A DNA stretch of 61,777 nt from Verrucomicrobiota bacterium (GCA_029560585.1 JAKQKQ010000025.1:1-61777), one strand, 5' to 3'; positions 1-9,459 are shown, counted from the stretch's first letter. Numbers and translations: made by a program. The notes: generated by a model from the sequence alone, not told the origin.

Positions 1-1
1 C

Positions 2-1579
2 ATATCCGGCAGCAACACCCCCAGCGTCGGCATCGTCCACTGGGCCTACGGGCAGGAGGACAGCCGGGCCGCCGGCCTCGTGCAGAGCAACCTCGGCCTG
101 GTCACCTACGACCGCACCACGAATAGCGCGGGCGCCGAGAATGGATTCCGCCTCCTCCGCACCAACGAGTACAACTACCAGACATTCGACTTCGGCGGAA
201 ATGTCTGGATCACCAACGGCATGTACGGCTCCACCAATCTCGGCGGCACCGTCACCATCGCGTCGAACACCGTTATCCACAGCCTCGTCTACCAGAAGAC
301 CAGCACCAACTCCGCCGCAACGACCCTCCAGCTCGGCACCAATCTCCTGACTATCGAATCGGGCGCGCTGCTCGCCATAGGCAACAGCGCCGGTGCGACC
401 CACCAGATTCTGCGCCAGACCGTCGGCGGCGTGAGCGGCGGCCTGACCTTCGGCAACGCCAGCAACGGCTACGAGGCCGTCATCACCACCGCGCGTCGCC
501 TCGACGTCTACGCCCCGATCCACGACAACATCGACGCCCTCGGGGTCACCAACAAGGTCACGCTCATCAAGTCGGGCACCGGCGAGCTCATCATGCGCGC
601 CGACGGCGGAGGCCTCTCCACCTACAGCGGCGACACCTACATCAACGCCGGCACCCTCCGCATGGAGGGCACCAACACGACCGCATTCAGCACAAAGTCC
701 GTCATCCCCACCAACACCTACGTGCACATCTATAACCGCGACGCGACCTTTGACCTCTACAACTCCGGCCAGATCGTCGGCAGCATCGACGGCTGGGGCC
801 GCGTCCTCGGCTCCAGCGGCAGCCGCAACACGAATGACTTCGTCGTCAATTATACCAACACCTCGGTCATCGATCGGTTCGACGGCTGGATCCAGGACGG
901 CGGTGGGACGAACGCCGCGATCCTCAACGTCGTCAAGCGGGGCGCCGGCACCCTCGAGTTCACCACCCTGAACCAGACCAACGTCTACCGCGGCAGTACC
1001 ACCATCGAGGGCGGCACGCTCCTGATGAACGGCATCCACATCATGACCACGAATGCCGCCAACTACTTCGTCCGCGATACCGCCACCCTCGCCGGCACCG
1101 GCCTCGTTCGCATCGGCGGCTCCTTCACCTTCGACGACGGCGCCACCCTAGCCCCCGGCAGCGGCGCCCCCGGCACCCTCACGCTCGACGGGAACCTGTC
1201 GCTCTCGTCGAACTCGGTCCTCGCCTTTGAACTCAACGGCGGCAACACCGCCGTCGATGGCGGCATCAACGACCTCGTGGCCGGCGTCAATAACCTCTAC
1301 CTCGATGGCATCCTCGACATCACCGCCCTCGCCTCTTTCGCCGGGGCCACCACCAACGACTTCTGGACCCTGATGACCTACGATGGCTCGCTCACGACCA
1401 ACCTCCTGGACATCTCGGCGTCCTCGCAGTCGCTCCTTTCCGGCGGCCTCTCCTTCGCCATCGATGACTCCTTCACCGGCCAGATCCGCCTCACGATCAT
1501 CCCGGAACCCCAGAGCTGGGCGCTCATCGCCTTCGGCCTCGGCATCGTGACCTGGCTCGCCCGACGGCGCCGCGTGTAG
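2..1579 (+). CDS. Partial autotransporter-associated beta-strand protein with PEP-CTERM anchor
   Basis: The reading frame is open from the left edge (base 2), so the gene starts outside the window; an internal GTG at 80 is not a convincing start. The visible part is rich in Asn, Thr, Gly and Ser and contains two autotransporter-associated beta-strand (PATR) repeats, at about nt 560-671 (core KSGTGELIM...GDTYINAGTL) and 923-1033 (KRGAGTLEF...GGTLLMNG), typical of beta-helical passenger stalks. The last 28 residues hold a PEP motif (IIPEPQSWAL), a hydrophobic stretch and a terminal Arg cluster (ARRRRV), the PEP-CTERM signal processed by exosortase. Known for the family: export and exosortase-dependent surface sorting. 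Inference: a surface adhesin or matrix protein. No exosortase gene is in the window. Confidence 0.93.
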   Translation: MSGSNTPSVGIVHWAYGQEDSRAAGLVQSNLGLVTYDRTTNSAGAENGFRLLRTNEYNYQTFDFGGNVWITNGMYGSTNLGGTVTIASNTVIHSLVYQKTSTNSAATTLQLGTNLLTIESGALLAIGNSAGATHQILRQTVGGVSGGLTFGNASNGYEAVITTARRLDVYAPIHDNIDALGVTNKVTLIKSGTGELIMRADGGGLSTYSGDTYINAGTLRMEGTNTTAFSTKSVIPTNTYVHIYNRDATFDLYNSGQIVGSIDGWGRVLGSSGSRNTNDFVVNYTNTSVIDRFDGWIQDGGGTNAAILNVVKRGAGTLEFTTLNQTNVYRGSTTIEGGTLLMNGIHIMTTNAANYFVRDTATLAGTGLVRIGGSFTFDDGATLAPGSGAPGTLTLDGNLSLSSNSVLAFELNGGNTAVDGGINDLVAGVNNLYLDGILDITALASFAGATTNDFWTLMTYDGSLTTNLLDISASSQSLLSGGLSFAIDDSFTGQIRLTIIPEPQSWALIAFGLGIVTWLARRRRV

Positions 1580-1703
1580 CGGCCCGTTGATAGACATCAT
1601 CGACCCACCATGGCGGGTCGCGTTGCCCAATCTCGCAGGGAGGGCCCGCGGTCTCGCTTGGAATCGTCGAGAAACCAACCACACGCTTCTGTACGCCTGA
1701 CCT

Positions 1704-1770
1704 GAAATTTCGGGGGCGGTTTTCGGGCGCGGCTCGTGCCCCGACCCAGGATCCGGGCCGGGAGGGCTTT
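1704..1770 (+). repeat. Composite repeat segment C, copy 1
   Basis: This 67 bp segment contains GGGCGCGGCTCGT and CGACCCAGGATCCGGGCC. It recurs, inverted and about 80-85% identical by eye, at 53080-53146. In both copies it is followed in the same order by the F palindrome half (GGACTGcGGTG) and REP-like element A, so the three behave as one composite unit. Confidence 0.85.
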
Positions 1771-1908
1771 GGACTGCGGTGTCAGAGTCCGGCAACCGCC
1801 GGACGGCGCCACCGCTTTGGCAGCGCGCGAAGCGCGAGCCGGGACCATCGGCTTCGGCTACGCCGGGGGCAAGAGCGGTGTCGCCGCTTCGCTCTGCCAC
1901 CGCAGTCC
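1771..1908. repeat. Long imperfect inverted repeat F
   Basis: The segment begins GGACTGCGGTGTCAGAG and ends with the near-perfect reverse complement CTCTGCCACCGCAGTCC. Each half also carries a copy of a CACCGCTxTxGC motif, so it looks like two facing REP-type units. A single half is found at 53061-53079. It could fold into a large cruciform; it is not coding. Confidence 0.75.
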
Positions 1909-1999
1909 ATAACGGCCCCGCTCCCAGAAGTTTTGCCCTGAACAATCCGGCGCGTAGACGACTCTGGCCGGCGCCGCCCCCGCGCGCCGGGGGCGGCGC

Positions 2000-2074
2000 T
2001 GACTCAAAAATTCAGATGCCGGCAGTAGGAGCCTGCTTGCAGGCGATTCGAATCGCGCGCAAGCGCGCTCCTAT
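2000..2074 (+). repeat. REP-like doublet, family A copy 1
   Basis: A flank TGACTCAAAAATTCAGATG leads into GTAGGAGC, then small hairpin CCTGCTTGCAGG, central palindrome CGATTCGAATCG, second small hairpin CGCGCAAGCGCG, and closing arm GCTCCTAT. The outer arms TAGGAGC/GCTCCTA pair, so it is two facing REP units (BIME-like). Four further copies are at 6525-6591, 31458-31533, 52968-53044 and 61507-61572. Confidence 0.93.
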
Positions 2075-2120
2075 GTCTCCTTTTCAGCCCCGCTGGTCCG
2101 GCAGCCGCCGGATGGGATCT

Positions 2121-2163
2121 TGCCCGGATATTTCACAGCCCTTAGGCTCTGAAACATCTGGGC
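2121..2163. repeat. Degenerate B-family hairpin, copy 1
   Basis: TGCCCGGATATTTCACAGCC is followed by an imperfect inverted match ending TGAAACATCTGGGC. It is a decayed version of the B hairpin seen intact at 11135, 21588 and 61639. It lies about 60 bp upstream of the gene starting at 2225. Confidence 0.75.
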
Positions 2164-2224
2164 CAAGCAGCGCTTGCCCCCGACGTTCGTCGGTAGCAGC
2201 ATCTTTGTCGCCCCATACGCTCCG

Positions 2225-3247
2225 ATGAATTCCCGACGCATCCACGCCCTCATTGCGACGATGGTCTTCGCGCTGGCTCCGGCGGTCACGGCCAGTGCCC
2301 CCGCCAAAGACTCCATCCCGAAGGGCATCTACGCCCTCTTCCACGTTGATTCGAAGCGCACCGGCCTGCCCGGCGACGACGCCGCATCGAAACCCTTCGT
2401 GACCGGCATCGCCACGCGCACCTACTGGAATCTGATCGAGCGAAAGGAGGGCGAGTTCGACTGGACTACCTTCGACGCGACCCTCGCCCTGGCCAAGCGG
2501 CACGCCAGGCACGCCGCCTTCCGCGTGATGAACGGCATCGGCACCCCCGACTGGGTCTATGCGGCCGGCGCCAGGCGCTACGATGCCGGCGAATGGCAGG
2601 GGAAAAGCAAGGGCATCGTGCCCGTCCCGTGGGATCCCGTCTTCAACGATAAATGGCGCCGGTTCCTGGCCGCCTTCGGCGCGCGCTACGATGCCAATCC
2701 GGCCGTGGCCTACATCGCCATGTCCATGCCCGCCGGTGCCTGGGCCGAACTGTTCTACCCTAAGACACTGCGCGAATTGCCCGACTACACGTACCCGAAG
2801 TGGAAGGAAACCCACCAGCGTTTCATCGGCTATTACGCGGGGGCATTCAAAACGACGCCTCTCACGCTCGCCCTCTCCGGCCATGGCCCCCTCCAGCAAC
2901 TCGTGAGCGATATCACCGACTATATCGTCGCCGAATACGGCCCGCACAATGCCCGCGTCTACATCCAGGCCAATGGATGGTCCGACCACGGCGTCATGGG
3001 CGCCCCAACGCCTGACATCGAAGCATCTTTCGCCCCCATCTGGGAAAAGCCGCTTCGCCATGGCTTCCAGCAGATCGCCGGCGTCGCATGGGCCAAGCGT
3101 GGCGACCACCGCATGGGCGACCAGACCAAGGCCAACGATCTGTTCCTGCGCCTCCGAGGCGAATACGCCGAGATCTACGATGCCGACGTCCTCGCCGACG
3201 AATGCCACCTCCCCCTCCAGCAGTTGGCGAACGCCCTGCGGCGCTGA
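2225..3247 (+). CDS. Secreted GH42/GH5-like TIM-barrel protein of unknown specificity
   Basis: The ATG at 2225 is chosen because it starts a good Sec signal peptide (MNSRRIHALIATMVFALAPAV, likely cleaved near residue 22); upstream in-frame starts would add a tail encoded by repeat DNA. The 340-residue protein has barrel-type sequence: an N-terminal GIYALFHVD strand, a WNLIERKEGEFDW segment like the 'W..iepepG.fdw' signature of GH42 and related clan-A beta-galactosidase-type barrels, and later AYIAMSMPAGAWAE and ARVYIQANGWSD. No clear catalytic Glu pair could be assigned, so the enzyme activity is inferred. It lies 65 bp upstream of the DUF6259-like gene, in the same direction. Confidence 0.85.
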   Translation: MNSRRIHALIATMVFALAPAVTASAPAKDSIPKGIYALFHVDSKRTGLPGDDAASKPFVTGIATRTYWNLIERKEGEFDWTTFDATLALAKRHARHAAFRVMNGIGTPDWVYAAGARRYDAGEWQGKSKGIVPVPWDPVFNDKWRRFLAAFGARYDANPAVAYIAMSMPAGAWAELFYPKTLRELPDYTYPKWKETHQRFIGYYAGAFKTTPLTLALSGHGPLQQLVSDITDYIVAEYGPHNARVYIQANGWSDHGVMGAPTPDIEASFAPIWEKPLRHGFQQIAGVAWAKRGDHRMGDQTKANDLFLRLRGEYAEIYDADVLADECHLPLQQLANALRR

Positions 3248-3312
3248 GAAGCGACGCATCCGGCTGAAAAATTGACACGGCGGGTTGGCGGAATCGAAGA
3301 TGCCATGTCAAC

Positions 3313-6300
3313 ATGTCCATGCGACACACCCTTATGAAATACCGTTGGCCATTTGCCCTTCTCGCCCTCGTTCCATATCTGCTCGCGACCGCCGCTGAGC
3401 CCGTACCCGAGATCGTGGCCCAGTCATCCCACTTCCGCGCGTCCATCGCCCAGGGCGGTATCGCTGATCTCCGGGACGCCAAGGGCATCATCTTTGCCCG
3501 CGATGGCGGCACGAACACGGTGGCCAAGATGCATTGGATCATCGGCGAATGCGCCATGCTCGCTGACCGGTCTCGGCATTCGATCTCGGCCGGCCAGCGC
3601 ACACAGGTGTCCTACGGCCCTCCCGCGGGAACCGATGGCGGCGCGATCGATCAAACATGTGCCATCGATGCCTCCACCGGTGATCTCATCATCGAACAAA
3701 ATGCCCGCTCCCCGAAATCGGGCCTATGGGGCGTATCGTGGTCGATCGGCGACATCCCCGAGGATTTCGCCATCATCGTCCCGGGCCGATCGGGCATCCG
3801 CCTCGATGCGAAGGCCCCCGGCGAAAAGCACACCTTCGACTACCCACAGGGCTGGGAGGCACAGCTCGTCATCGTCGAGGGCGCAGGGCGCGGATTCTAT
3901 GTCTTCGCCGACGACCCCGATGGCCGCTACAAACGCCTGACGGTCACCCAAACGCGCGGCGGATGGCGCCTCCAGCTCGCGACGCTGAACGATGCGCCCT
4001 TCGACAATCTAACCGAGTGCGCCTCCGTACGCTGGCGCCTCAACACCTACGAGGGCGACTGGCGCGTCCCGGCCCGCCGCTACCACGACTGGATGACACA
4101 GAACTTCAAACCCGAGACCACCGCCGGCCGTCAGCCCGCATGGGCCAAGGATATCCGCGCCTGCGTCATCGTCGGCATGTCGGTCCCGCTGATCGAGGAA
4201 TTGGCCAAGCGCCTCGATCCCAAACAGACCCTCCTCTATATCCCCGACTGGCGCAGCGCCGGCTATGACCGCAATTATCCCGACTATACCGCGCCACGCG
4301 AAGACTTCGGCCCCTTCCTCGCCCGCGCACACGAGCTGGGCTTCCGCGTGATGCCGCACGTGAACTACTTTGGCGTGGACCCCCTCAACGCGGAGTACGA
4401 GACCTTCCGGCCCTTCCACGTCCGCAGCCCCTGGGGCAAGCATGAGCCTGAGTGGTGGGACTGGGATCGCGCCCAGCCACCCATCAAGTTTGCCTATATC
4501 AATCCCGCCGCACCCGCATGGCGCAGGCGCTTCGTCGGCGCGATGGCAGAACTCTGCCGGCGCCTCCCCATCGATGCGCTCCACCTGGACCAGACACTCT
4601 GCATCTACAACGACAACAATGGCCGCATCGACGGCATGAACATGATCGCGGGCAACATCGCGCTCCACCGCGAACTCCGCACCGCCCTGCCCGATGTCGC
4701 ACTCTCGGGCGAGGGCCTCAACGAGGTCACCTGCCGCTACGAGTCCTTCGCACAGCGCCACGTCTTCGGCCTCGACCACAGCGAGAGGACGTGGAACGAG
4801 GCATGGCTCGCGCGCGCGCACCCGATCTCCTCCTACCTGTTTGTTCCACACACGACGATCTACGGATACCTCGGCATGGCCCCGCCCGACGTCGACCAGC
4901 TCTACGGCGCCTGGAATCAGGCCTATGCGCATTTCGGTGTCATCCCCACGCTCAGAACGGATCCCGGCAGACTGAAATCCCCCACCGGCTTCCTCACCCA
5001 GTTCTTCGATGAGGCAAAACTCTGGCAGGAGCGCAGACTTTCACCGGACCCGGATGGCCCATGGCTTCCCGATGTGGCCTTCCCTTTTCGCGCGGCCGAC
5101 GGTGGCCATGCCGCGCGCATGATCGACGGCCGACTTCTTGACGGGACACGAGTCGTGAGCCAGACGCTCTTTGGCCTGAATCGCGCCCAGACCGCCTTTT
5201 CCATTCCGGGTTGGCCCGTCTATGACACGCGATGGATCATGGGTCTCGATCCCGCCCGTCGCTATCCTACCTTCGCCGTGCCGCGCGATAACTCGACCCC
5301 TCACTTTGTCGAATTCCCCGAGGGCCTCGTCGCCGAAAGCGCCGTCATCGGGCCCGACTTCGCCGTGATCCGCACGCGCGCCGTTCGCGGACTCCTCCTG
5401 GATGCCTGCGCCGACCTCCGCTCCGCCGAATGCGGAATCCGATGGTGCGGGGCACGGGCGGACGGTAACGCCCGTGCCCTCTCCGATGACAGCGGGGCCC
5501 GATTCCAGACCTCCGGTAACAGGATCTCCGCGCATCCGCCGTATAAGAATGTCCCACCGGGTGGCGAGACATTCGCCCGCTTCCACCTCGCCCTGCCTCG
5601 CGATGGGCGCCCGCGCTTTACCAGCAGCGAGGCGCTTGGAAAGGGAGCCTCCGAGCCGGGCCATTCTGACGGCGTCCTGTTCCGCGTCACGGCCTCGGCT
5701 AATGGGAAAGCTCTCGTCGCCGAGCATCTCCAGACCTCCGAGGAGCCCGCGCCCCTCGACCTCGACCTATCGCCCATTGCCGGCCACGAAATCGATCTCG
5801 ATCTAGTCGTTCATCCAGGCCCCAGGAATGACCCCAGATTCGACTGGGCAGAATGGCTCGCGCCGCGCGTCGAAACCGAGGCCCACAGGCGCGGATCGCT
5901 GGCCATCACTCCGGGCGATCGGTGGACCAGCGCGATCGACGCCGCCGGCACCGCCCACGTGGAACAAAAAGTCGACACCCTCCACATCCAGGCCGACCTG
6001 CCCGGATCGGTCTTCCTTCTCAAAGACGCCCCCGCGCCCGCCACCCTCCCGCTTGATGTCATCGGACGACGCCGCTTCGTCATCACCGGCGGCACGCGCG
6101 CAGATTCCTTTGCCGCCGATGTGCCCGTCGGCGCTCGGTCATGCGGTGGGGTTAGCAAGAAATCCCTCTTCGCACACCCGCCCCCTAATGGCACCACCGC
6201 GCTGCACTTCCCGATCCTCTTGCCCCAGGGCCCCGCGCAATTCCACACCTTCGTTGGCCTCGCGGACGGATCCAAATCCAAGGGCGCCACATTCATTGTC

Positions 6301-6483
6301 GAGATCAATGGCAAACCCGCCGCTCGCGAAAGCATGCTCCCCGGCGGATGGCGCGAGATCTCCTCAAACCTCGGGCCCTGGGCAGGCAAACCCATCATCC
6401 TCTCTCTCATCACCGACCCCGACGGCAGCTACGAATTTGACTGGACCGTCTGGGGCGAACCCAAAATTCTCCCGGCACATTGA
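3313..6483 (+). CDS. Large secreted glycoside hydrolase-like protein (DUF6259-like) with two C-terminal beta-sandwich modules
   Basis: The 1056-residue protein begins with a signal peptide (hydrophobic segment FALLALVPYLLATAA); ATGs at 3313, 3319 and 3334 are all possible starts. Residues about 30-250 look like a beta-rich super-sandwich as in DUF6259 and GH36/GH101-type enzymes. A TIM barrel follows (about 275-560) with strands ending in TLLYIPDWRS, FRVMPHVNYFG and IDALHLDQT; the Asp of HLDQ is in the position of the family's likely nucleophile, and LSGEGLNEV may supply an acid. The C-terminal third holds two related NPCBM-like modules, each closing with a FDWaeW or FDWtvW strand. Likely an exported or periplasmic glycosidase. 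A second, shorter family member is at 58927-61203. Confidence 0.85.
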   Translation: MSMRHTLMKYRWPFALLALVPYLLATAAEPVPEIVAQSSHFRASIAQGGIADLRDAKGIIFARDGGTNTVAKMHWIIGECAMLADRSRHSISAGQRTQVSYGPPAGTDGGAIDQTCAIDASTGDLIIEQNARSPKSGLWGVSWSIGDIPEDFAIIVPGRSGIRLDAKAPGEKHTFDYPQGWEAQLVIVEGAGRGFYVFADDPDGRYKRLTVTQTRGGWRLQLATLNDAPFDNLTECASVRWRLNTYEGDWRVPARRYHDWMTQNFKPETTAGRQPAWAKDIRACVIVGMSVPLIEELAKRLDPKQTLLYIPDWRSAGYDRNYPDYTAPREDFGPFLARAHELGFRVMPHVNYFGVDPLNAEYETFRPFHVRSPWGKHEPEWWDWDRAQPPIKFAYINPAAPAWRRRFVGAMAELCRRLPIDALHLDQTLCIYNDNNGRIDGMNMIAGNIALHRELRTALPDVALSGEGLNEVTCRYESFAQRHVFGLDHSERTWNEAWLARAHPISSYLFVPHTTIYGYLGMAPPDVDQLYGAWNQAYAHFGVIPTLRTDPGRLKSPTGFLTQFFDEAKLWQERRLSPDPDGPWLPDVAFPFRAADGGHAARMIDGRLLDGTRVVSQTLFGLNRAQTAFSIPGWPVYDTRWIMGLDPARRYPTFAVPRDNSTPHFVEFPEGLVAESAVIGPDFAVIRTRAVRGLLLDACADLRSAECGIRWCGARADGNARALSDDSGARFQTSGNRISAHPPYKNVPPGGETFARFHLALPRDGRPRFTSSEALGKGASEPGHSDGVLFRVTASANGKALVAEHLQTSEEPAPLDLDLSPIAGHEIDLDLVVHPGPRNDPRFDWAEWLAPRVETEAHRRGSLAITPGDRWTSAIDAAGTAHVEQKVDTLHIQADLPGSVFLLKDAPAPATLPLDVIGRRRFVITGGTRADSFAADVPVGARSCGGVSKKSLFAHPPPNGTTALHFPILLPQGPAQFHTFVGLADGSKSKGATFIVEINGKPAARESMLPGGWREISSNLGPWAGKPIILSLITDPDGSYEFDWTVWGEPKILPAH

Positions 6484-6524
6484 TCGCCCAAGGCACTCTC
6501 ATCCGGGGCAAAAAAATAGGACGA

Positions 6525-6591
6525 GGGAGCGCGCGATTCGAATCGCCTGCACGCAGGCTCCTACGATTCGGTGTCTGAAATTTCGAGTCAG
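6525..6591 (-). repeat. REP-like doublet, family A copy 2 (shortened)
   Basis: In minus orientation this copy has the flank CTGACTCGAAATTTCAGACA, then CGTAGGAGCC, the CCTGCGTGCAGG hairpin and CGATTCGAATCG. The second small hairpin is collapsed (GCGCGC only), so the doublet is partly deleted. It lies between two convergent genes. Confidence 0.88.
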
Positions 6592-6631
6592 ACCATCGTG
6601 CGGCGGAACCCGCTTCGGAATCCCATGGGAA

Positions 6632-7540
6632 TCAGTTCTTGAAGAACGGAAACAGCTGCCGCAGATCTTCGCGCGTGGGTTGCCTGCCGAACTCGCAGAT
6701 CTCGAAGGCCTCGGCGCATTTCACCGCCTTGCCCTTCTCTGCGCCGTACCACTTCACGAGCAGGTCGCGATAGCGATCGGCCGTGCCGCCATCGCGCTGC
6801 AGCCACGACTTGCGAAGCATCTCCATCCGTTTTGCCGGATCATCGGCCGCGCGCACTTTCGCGGATTCCGCCGATCCGAGCGCGCCGCCCTCATACACCT
6901 GTGAAATTAGCGCATCGACCGCCTTCAGCTTCTGGTCAAAAGCGTCGTCGATCGATACGGCGATATCCGGCGCCGACGGATAGGGGCGCTGAAATCGGTC
7001 GGTATAGAAAAAGAAAACCGGGTTTTTCTTCAGGGGAGCCACGTCGGGACAGATGAAAGGCACCTGCACCATGTATGCCGCGTCCTGGACGAGCTGCCCC
7101 GTGTACCGGTGGTCGGGATGGTAGTCGCACGGCCGATGTGCGAAGACCATGTCCGCCTTCCATTCGCGAATCACCCGGATGATCTTCTTCCGGTTCTCGA
7201 GCGTGGGCTCGAGTTCCCCGTCGTGAATGTCCAGCACCTCGACCTCGGTGCCCATCCGCCGGGCCGCCTCGACCACCTCCGCGGTCCGGCGCCGCGCCAG
7301 AGGACCGCCGGCCTCCCCCCAGTGCCCGATGTCGCCGTTTGTCACGGAGACCAGCTTCACCTTGTGGCCAAGCCGCGCCCACTGGATCGCGCAGCCGCCG
7401 ATCTTGAACTCCGCGTCATCGGGGTGCGCGCCAAAGGCGATGATTCGCAGCGGCTCCCCGCCACCTTCTGCCGACCACAGGCCAGAAACCGACGACGCGA
7501 GCACCGCGCCAAGACCCAAGAAACGGAATAGGTTCGTCAT
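6632..7540 (-). CDS. Secreted PIG-L/LmbE family N-deacetylase
   Basis: The ATG at 7540 is preceded by a strong GGAGG ribosome site seven bases upstream and starts a signal-like N-terminus (LFRFLGLGAVLASSVSG). The 302-residue protein has the LmbE metal motif AHPDD (His39, Asp41, Asp42) and HPDH (141-144), which together supply the zinc ligands in PIG-L deacetylases. Known for the family: removal of N-acetyl groups from GlcNAc-type amino sugars. Inference: deacetylation of GlcNAc-containing oligosaccharides outside the cytoplasm, in line with the GH89 and GH20-like genes nearby. It runs divergently from the esterase gene at 7694 across a 153 bp gap that should hold both promoters; none was recognised. 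Confidence 0.92.
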   Translation of the reverse strand: MTNLFRFLGLGAVLASSVSGLWSAEGGGEPLRIIAFGAHPDDAEFKIGGCAIQWARLGHKVKLVSVTNGDIGHWGEAGGPLARRRTAEVVEAARRMGTEVEVLDIHDGELEPTLENRKKIIRVIREWKADMVFAHRPCDYHPDHRYTGQLVQDAAYMVQVPFICPDVAPLKKNPVFFFYTDRFQRPYPSAPDIAVSIDDAFDQKLKAVDALISQVYEGGALGSAESAKVRAADDPAKRMEMLRKSWLQRDGGTADRYRDLLVKWYGAEKGKAVKCAEAFEICEFGRQPTREDLRQLFPFFKN

Positions 7541-7693
7541 TTTGATGTCCTCCGTGCCGCCATCCTGAACCACCGAAGTCGGTCCGCCAAGAAAACATGC
7601 GGCCTCAAAGGTGTCTGACATGAATCCGAACCGCATTATGCTTTCCCAGACGAGCGGGCCACCCCATAGTCTCGAACCGAAAAAGGTGCCATC

Positions 7694-8434
7694 ATGAACC
7701 ATGCCAAATCCATCACGACCGCAACGCTTCTCGCCGCAACCCTGATGGCAGCACCAGCCCAAGATGCCATGACACTCCAACCGATGACGCTGAAGAAGAC
7801 GGTGACGCACGATGTCACCCTGAAATATTGGCTCGCGCTGCCCAAGGGCTACGCCGACGACACCACGAAGAACTGGCCCCTGATGATCTTCCTTCACGGG
7901 GCGGGCGAGCGAGGCGATGATCTCGAGCTCGTCAAAAAGCACGGCCCGCCGAAACTCATCAGCGCGGGGACCAATCTCCCATTTGTCGTGGTGGCGCCGC
8001 AGTGCCCGGCCGACAGCTGGTGGGAGAGCACACAGCAGGTGATCGCGCTCGTCGCGCTGCTGGACCATGTCCAGGCGTCCCACCGCATCGACCCCGACAG
8101 GGTCTACTGCACCGGAATCAGCATGGGCGGCTACGGCACATGGCGCCTCGCGTGCGAATACCCGTCGCGCTTCGCCGCCGTCATTCCGATCTGCGGTGGC
8201 GGGCGGCCTTTCTTGGCCAAGGCCATGAAGAGCCTCCCCGCGTGGGTCTTCCATGGCGCAAAGGATCCCGTCGTTCCGCTCTCCGAATCGGAGAAGATGG
8301 TCGACGCCCTCAAGCGCGCGGGCGGATCCGTGGAATTCACCGTCTATCCCGAAGCCCTCCACGACTCCTGGACCGCGACATACGATAACCCCGCCATCTA
8401 TGATTGGCTCCTCCAACATCGGCGCGCCCAGTAG
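7694..8434 (+). CDS. Secreted alpha/beta-hydrolase esterase (prolyl-oligopeptidase/PHB-depolymerase-like)
   Basis: The 246-residue protein has a signal peptide (about residues 1-22, ending ATLMAAPAQ). It shows an oxyanion segment FLHGAGERGD, nucleophile elbow GISMGG with Ser143, acid Asp191 in HGAKDPVVP and His223 in ALHDSW, so the full catalytic triad is present. Such small hydrolases are carboxylesterases that remove acetyl or feruloyl groups from polysaccharides. Actual substrate unknown. It is followed 119 bp later by the beta-hydroxyacid dehydrogenase. Confidence 0.92.
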   Translation: MNHAKSITTATLLAATLMAAPAQDAMTLQPMTLKKTVTHDVTLKYWLALPKGYADDTTKNWPLMIFLHGAGERGDDLELVKKHGPPKLISAGTNLPFVVVAPQCPADSWWESTQQVIALVALLDHVQASHRIDPDRVYCTGISMGGYGTWRLACEYPSRFAAVIPICGGGRPFLAKAMKSLPAWVFHGAKDPVVPLSESEKMVDALKRAGGSVEFTVYPEALHDSWTATYDNPAIYDWLLQHRRAQ

Positions 8435-8553
8435 GCGGCCCGGAAATCGCCGGCCCCCATGGACAATCCGCCGTCCTCCGGCCAACTTCCCCGTGGCGCA
8501 CCGCGCGATCGGACGAGGATCGCGCCAGGCTGGCACCAGATAAAGGAGCTATC

Positions 8554-9459
8554 ATGGCTGATCGCATCGGATTCGTGGGCATCGGTCGCATGGGCGCTAA
8601 CATGGCCCGGCGGCTCAAAGATGAAGGGGAGAATATCGCCGCAGTCTACGACGTGCGCCGGGATGCGGCGATCGCGCTCGCCAATGAACTCGGCTGCGCC
8701 GCGCCCGAAAAACTGGCCGGGGTGACGGCGGCGTCGGATGTCATCTTCACCGTGGTGACCGATGATGCCGCGATGCGCCGCATCTTCGCAGCCCCATCCA
8801 AGGGCGATGGCCTGCTGCTGGGCGCGCGGGGCCGACTCTTTATCAACTGCGCGACCATCACCCCCTCGGTGCATCGCGAGGTCGAGCGGGTCGCGCGCCG
8901 ATCGGGTGCCACCACCCTCGCGGCGTGCATGGCTTCCAGCATCACCCAGGCCCGAGACGGCACTCTCTATCTCATGTGCGGGGGCGAATCGGCCGCGTTC
9001 AACCGGGCCCGGCCCCTCTTGGAGAAGCTCGCCGGCTCGATCCGCCACGTCGGCTCCGCCGAACAGGCGGCAATCCTCAAGGCGCTGGTGAACATGGTCA
9101 TGAACATCAATACCGCCGCCCTCGCCGAGGGCCTCGCCTTGGCCGATGCCGAAAAACTCGACCTCGCATTGGTGCGCGATGTCTTCTCCCAGACCGGCGC
9201 CGCCTCCCGCGTCCTCCAGACCGATGGCGAGGACATGCAGAATCGCGAGCACTCCTGCTTCTTCTCCGCCGAACACGCGGCCAAGGACTCCGGCATCGCC
9301 CTCAGGCTCGCCACCGAGAAGGGCCTGGATCTTGCCCTCGCCGCGGCGACAAAACGCCAGTTCGCGCGGATGGTCAAGGAAGGCCTCGGCCAACTCGATA
9401 AGTCCGGTATCGCCGAATTGACCTTCAAGGGCAGACACGGGCGACGGCGCAGAAGATAG
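8554..9459 (+). CDS. NAD(P)-dependent beta-hydroxyacid dehydrogenase (3-hydroxyisobutyrate/tartronate-semialdehyde type)
   Basis: The start ATG at 8554 follows an AAAGGAG ribosome site at 8542-8548. The 301-residue, apparently cytoplasmic protein has an N-terminal Rossmann motif (GFVGIGRMGANMA, residues 6-18) and the catalytic Lys176 with Asn180 in AILKALVNMVMN, as in HIBADH/GarR enzymes. The usual substrate loop DxPVSGG is altered to ACMASS (125-129), so its hydroxyacid may differ from the standard ones. The C-terminus is a basic tail (GRHGRRRRR). Inference: oxidation or reduction of a sugar-acid derivative released by the surrounding hydrolases. Confidence 0.9.
   Translation: MADRIGFVGIGRMGANMARRLKDEGENIAAVYDVRRDAAIALANELGCAAPEKLAGVTAASDVIFTVVTDDAAMRRIFAAPSKGDGLLLGARGRLFINCATITPSVHREVERVARRSGATTLAACMASSITQARDGTLYLMCGGESAAFNRARPLLEKLAGSIRHVGSAEQAAILKALVNMVMNINTAALAEGLALADAEKLDLALVRDVFSQTGAASRVLQTDGEDMQNREHSCFFSAEHAAKDSGIALRLATEKGLDLALAAATKRQFARMVKEGLGQLDKSGIAELTFKGRHGRRRRR

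Larger units (their letters stand above)
1580..2224. other. 645 bp repeat-rich intergenic region
   Basis: No credible gene lies here. A short hairpin GACCC...GGGTC is at about 1609-1626. From 1704 the space is filled by repeat families annotated separately: composite segment C (1704-1770), a long imperfect inverted repeat F (1771-1908), a REP-like doublet A (2000-2074) and a degenerate B hairpin (2121-2163). Short overlapping open frames on both strands have no start context or recognisable product. Confidence 0.8.

Noticed and set aside
7541-8536. An N-terminal extension of the PIG-L deacetylase antisense to the esterase
   Set aside because: The extension is the reverse frame of a gene with a complete catalytic triad, and ATG 7540 has a perfect GGAGG site.
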